Shown: positions 61,681-64,000 of the stretch, piece after piece | Layout: every line of letters begins with the position of its first letter | How positions within the stretch are numbered: position 1 is the first letter of the stretch | From: Sphingomonas sp. IC081 | Lineage (GTDB): Bacteria; Pseudomonadota; Alphaproteobacteria; Sphingomonadales; Sphingomonadaceae | Length of the DNA stretch: 64,000 nucleotides | NCBI RefSeq assembly: GCF_006874585.1 | Contig: NZ_CP029761.1 | Span: 1,437,001-1,501,000, forward strand | Reading direction: 5' to 3' | Notes under the pieces: generated by a model | Seen by the model: the letters and a program-made list of their open reading frames with translations, nothing else | Told to the model about the DNA's origin: nothing | Database searches by the model: none | Translations under genes and position numbers: made by a program

Positions 61681-61727
61681 GGAATGTCTCCTAACGAGGA
61701 ACATATGCGGAACATTCTTTGAGTCGG

Positions 61728-62345
61728 TCAAGCGTTGCGCGGCGGTTTGAATGCGTTCCATGGCTGATTTGTAGCATCGACAGCGAGGTTGCCGGCGTAA
61801 GGTACGCAAAGTTCGAGAGCTTCTTCCGGCGTGCCCGTCGTCCACTGATGCTGCATTTCGCCGGTGAGGATCACGGGCATGCGATCATGGATCAGTTCGA
61901 TCGCCGGAGATCCGTCGGTCATCACCATGGAATAGACCGCACCCCATTCGGCGCTCTCGCGCCAGATGCCGGCGCAGGCGAATAGGGATGCGCCGGGTAA
62001 TGAGAACCATGTGCGGGTCTTGGCACCGGGCGGCCCCTCTGCTTCGGCAAAGGCGCTAAGCGGGATCAGGCAGCGCCGGTGTTCGAAGCTGGAGCGCCAG
62101 AAGCCGGACGTCAGCTTGTCCGTGCGGGCGTTGTTCACTGCCTTCGGCTTTAGCGGCTGACCCGACTTGCCCTTGAGCGTCAGCGGGAAGCCCCAGATCA
62201 TGCTGCGCACCCGCCCATCGGCCATGACCAGTCCGGGATAGCCGGGATAGACTTCCGCGCCGACGTTCGCGCCAGCATCTACGGTGCCGCCGAACAGCCG
62301 CGCGATCTCGGCTGTGGCTGACGTCATCCTGTACAGGTTGCACAT
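61728..62345 (-). CDS. SRAP/HMCES-type (YedK) DNA-protein crosslink protein
   Basis: A 205-residue SOS response-associated peptidase homologue. Members crosslink to abasic sites in single-stranded DNA through the N-terminal cysteine exposed after Met removal. Start set at MCNLYRMT so that C2 is in place. NNARTDKLTSGFWRSSFEHR contains the conserved asparagine, CLIPLSAFAEAEG the conserved glutamate region, and IELIHDRMPVIL the catalytic histidine. Full length. Carriage by a prophage suggests protection of replicating phage DNA; a host-like recently captured copy is possible. Confidence 0.9.
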   Translation of the reverse strand: MCNLYRMTSATAEIARLFGGTVDAGANVGAEVYPGYPGLVMADGRVRSMIWGFPLTLKGKSGQPLKPKAVNNARTDKLTSGFWRSSFEHRRCLIPLSAFAEAEGPPGAKTRTWFSLPGASLFACAGIWRESAEWGAVYSMVMTDGSPAIELIHDRMPVILTGEMQHQWTTGTPEEALELCVPYAGNLAVDATNQPWNAFKPPRNA

Positions 62346-62810
62346 GCCGGGGATGCTATGCCCGATGGCCCGATCGGGCAACGTCAGAGGGCAGGGTGCC
62401 GCCGCATCGGGCAGGGTAACAATATTGCGCGACCCGAGGCCTTCGTTGCCGACCCTCGGCGCGGGCTTTTCCCCCCACCTCGCCCGCGCACTTTTCATGT
62501 CGGTTTTGATGCGTTTTGGGGAGTTCCGCAAACCGCCCCAGAGCTTAGGCCGGCCTCCCGATACCTGCCGAGTATCGCTGATGCGGATTGATGCACCTAG
62601 CGGTGCGATTTCGCGCCTTCTCCGGACGCGCCATTTCCGCCTGCACGACGGCCGCTAATTGGCACGGCCGTTGCTCTTGCCCCCCTGACAGCCATGGGCG
62701 GCGCAAGCCGCCCCGCACTCCGCCGCCGCTTGGGCTACGAAGGGGGCTGGGAACTTCCCGATAGGCATGGGGGCAATACAAATCTTACGCCTGAAGGCGC
62801 CCTAGCGCCT
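62346..62810. other. Non-coding interval between SRAP and replication-type genes
   Basis: About 465 bases without a supportable gene. Its left part must carry the SRAP promoter. Several overlapping frames exist on both strands but none has a family feature or ribosome site. The right end is the hairpin listed next. Confidence 0.5.
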
Positions 62811-62814
62811 TCAG
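62791..62814. terminator. Hairpin at the 3' end of the winged-helix gene
   Basis: Perfect 10-bp stem CTGAAGGCGC / GCGCCTTCAG with a CCTA loop, overlapping the last codon and stop. No T-run on the minus strand, so termination efficiency is uncertain. Confidence 0.5.
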
Positions 62815-63608
62815 TCCTTTCTCTCTTCTGTTCTGGGGGAGGGGTACAATGCCAAGTTGGCACTCGCACTCATCCCAAAAGAAAGACCGAGCATTTCCTC
62901 ATGTTCCCGCAGTGCGGCGGGGTCATCCCGGTACATGTGCGCCATGCGATCTGCCATCGAGCCGCCGGTGAGCGAACGTCGTTCGGCGCGCTCGCGGGCT
63001 CCGGGTGCTGACAGGGAGCCTGCGATGTTCGCGAGTAGCTTGGCTGTCTTACCAGCTATGCGCGACGGCACCGGGCCTGAGCCTACCAGCTTACGGCTCG
63101 TCTCACGCAGTTTGTCGCCCAGCTTTTGGCGCAGCGTGCGGCCGATCTCGACAGGCAGCTTCGCAAGATCGATGAAATAGGCATTGCTGGTCTGTTGGCG
63201 CTTGGGGCCTTCGCCGGGGGCATTGCCGGTTTTGACTGTCCGGCGCACCCAGTTGACCAAGTTCTCTTTGCGCAGAACTTCCAGTTGGCGGACCACGGTA
63301 CGGCGGGAAAGGCGGCTGCGCTTGGCGAGGCTGTCCAGACTTGGGTCGCAGCGGCCCGTCTTGCCATCCATGAAGCCAAAGAGGGCCTTGAGAACCTGAA
63401 GTGCGTTCAGCGAGATCGGCAGTGTCTTGCCCGGCTTGCGCACCAGATCAGCGTAAGCAAGCACAGTGTCGCGATAGGCATCCCTGAACTGGAACATGTT
63501 CGCGTTGTTCGCGGTCGGCTCCCAGTAAATGGTTGAAACCTGCGCTCGTGCGTCATCGACATCGAAGCTGCGGCGCCAAGAAGGCGAGGGGAGGCGTTCG
63601 CGGCTCAA
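62811..63608 (-). CDS. Winged-helix replication-initiator-like protein
   Basis: A 265-residue DNA-binding protein. LPISLNALQVLKALFGFMDG and CDPSLDSLAKRSRLSRRTVV then RQLEVLRKENLVNWVRR form a winged helix-turn-helix like those in plasmid or phage initiators and in HTH_36 proteins. The C-terminal half is basic and helical and ends SFGMSASANLALYPSPRTEE. It starts with TTG, six bases after GGGAGG, just past the integrase stop. Its place next to the integrase and the absence of a P2 A-type gene make a replication role likely but unproven. Confidence 0.65.
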   Translation of the reverse strand: MSRERLPSPSWRRSFDVDDARAQVSTIYWEPTANNANMFQFRDAYRDTVLAYADLVRKPGKTLPISLNALQVLKALFGFMDGKTGRCDPSLDSLAKRSRLSRRTVVRQLEVLRKENLVNWVRRTVKTGNAPGEGPKRQQTSNAYFIDLAKLPVEIGRTLRQKLGDKLRETSRKLVGSGPVPSRIAGKTAKLLANIAGSLSAPGARERAERRSLTGGSMADRMAHMYRDDPAALREHEEMLGLSFGMSASANLALYPSPRTEERKD

Positions 63609-63627
63609 GCGCGACCTCCCTCATTGA

Positions 63628-64000
63628 TCAGCGCCTGGGAAGGTCGAGCAGTGTTTCTGCTGGCGCGAATCCGTCCATGAGCAAGTCCGCCCATTCCTGC
63701 GAGAGCTGTCGCCGACGAGGCATGTACGCAGCCCGATTGTATCGTGATTCGACCCCGTCTGGCTGGTGCGCCAACATAAGATCGATGATAGCTCGGTCGC
63801 CCGGCCGCTCGAGAGTGATCGCCCGCTCGTTCATTATGGTCGAGAAGGTTGCGCGCCAACCGTGCGGCACATGCCGGCCGGCAAAGCCCTGTGCCCGTCG
63901 ATAAGCGGTATTGAGCGCATTGTCCGTGATGGGGCGATGCGAATGGCGCGCTGACGGGAACAGAAACTTGCGGCTGACAGCATGCATCGCCGCAGCCTTC
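63628..64000 (-). CDS. int: Prophage tyrosine integrase, C-terminal part
   Basis: The C-terminal portion of a site-specific recombinase; the rest lies beyond the right edge of the window. Visible catalytic features are HGWR (box II His and Arg in GRHVPHGWRATFSTIMNERA), the later conserved LAHQPDG, and the nucleophile tyrosine in VESRYNRAAYMPRRRQL. The frame runs to the last bases (KAAAMHAVSRKFLFPS). It reads leftward, as expected for an integrase whose tRNA target lies to the right, and so should be the enzyme that inserted the P2-like prophage. Confidence 0.9.
   Translation of the reverse strand, partial: KAAAMHAVSRKFLFPSARHSHRPITDNALNTAYRRAQGFAGRHVPHGWRATFSTIMNERAITLERPGDRAIIDLMLAHQPDGVESRYNRAAYMPRRRQLSQEWADLLMDGFAPAETLLDLPRR

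Noticed and set aside
59346..62345. Classical restriction-modification system in the right accessory cluster
   Set aside because: The nuclease-type genes there have no methylase beside them; the only methylase (42709-43527) is 16 kb away in a separate late unit.

Overview
The window is a chromosomal segment of a GC-rich alphaproteobacterium, most likely of the order Sphingomonadales (Novosphingobium-like). Gene families and codon use point there (DcaP-type porin, GapR/DUF2312 protein, archaeal-style prolyl-tRNA synthetase, small helical phage accessory genes), but no rRNA or other taxonomic marker is present, so the assignment is an inference.

Region 1 (1 to about 21.2 kb) is core chromosome. 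It carries proS (5' end outside the window), a DUF805 membrane protein, an exported M28 peptidase, a TauE/SafE-type permease, rnr, a UspA protein, the pyruvate dehydrogenase E2 gene, a hot-dog thioesterase and lpd, then PilZ and GNAT proteins. It ends in an acetate or short organic acid block: an MHS-type MFS transporter, a DcaP-like porin, acs, and a tail-to-tail pair made of a LuxR-type response regulator and a hybrid kinase with a sodium/solute symporter module. The last pair matches the CrbR/CrbS (ErdR/MxtR) arrangement known to control acs.

Region 2 (about 21.3 to 29.4 kb) is a decayed island in the 3' end of a tRNA-Ser gene. A 22-bp tRNA-Ser 3' fragment lies at 21316, a diverged copy at 29403, and a scar of a still older insertion lies between 21.34 and 21.5 kb. 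The island holds three imperfect 92-bp tandem repeats, a 1318-residue SMC-like ATPase whose C-terminus looks like two S24 (LexA/UmuD) folds, a 5'-truncated IS21-family element, and a broken integrase. The ATPase is the best candidate here for an undescribed, possibly anti-phage, single-gene system.

Region 3 (about 29.4 kb to beyond 64 kb) is a nearly complete P2-like prophage, apparently inserted in the same tRNA. Its left end is a leftward regulatory operon (carph-isopro HTH protein, CII-like protein, Ogr/Delta activator, small proteins, GapR, AlpA) that diverges from a repressor. Then come the P2-type modules: D-U-T-E'/E-FII-FI-W-V, two accessory patches, a Dam-type methylase, a fibre cassette, H-I-J, S-R-Rz1/Rz-lysin-holin-X-L-M-N-O, and divergent P-Q. 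Each major late transcription unit is preceded by the same perfect palindrome, CATTTGG-N12-CCAAATG, the probable Ogr target. Past the portal gene lies an accessory cluster with an HNH/PLD-like gene pair and an SRAP protein, then a winged-helix replication-type gene and the C-terminus of the prophage integrase at the window edge. No P2-type A replication protein is visible.
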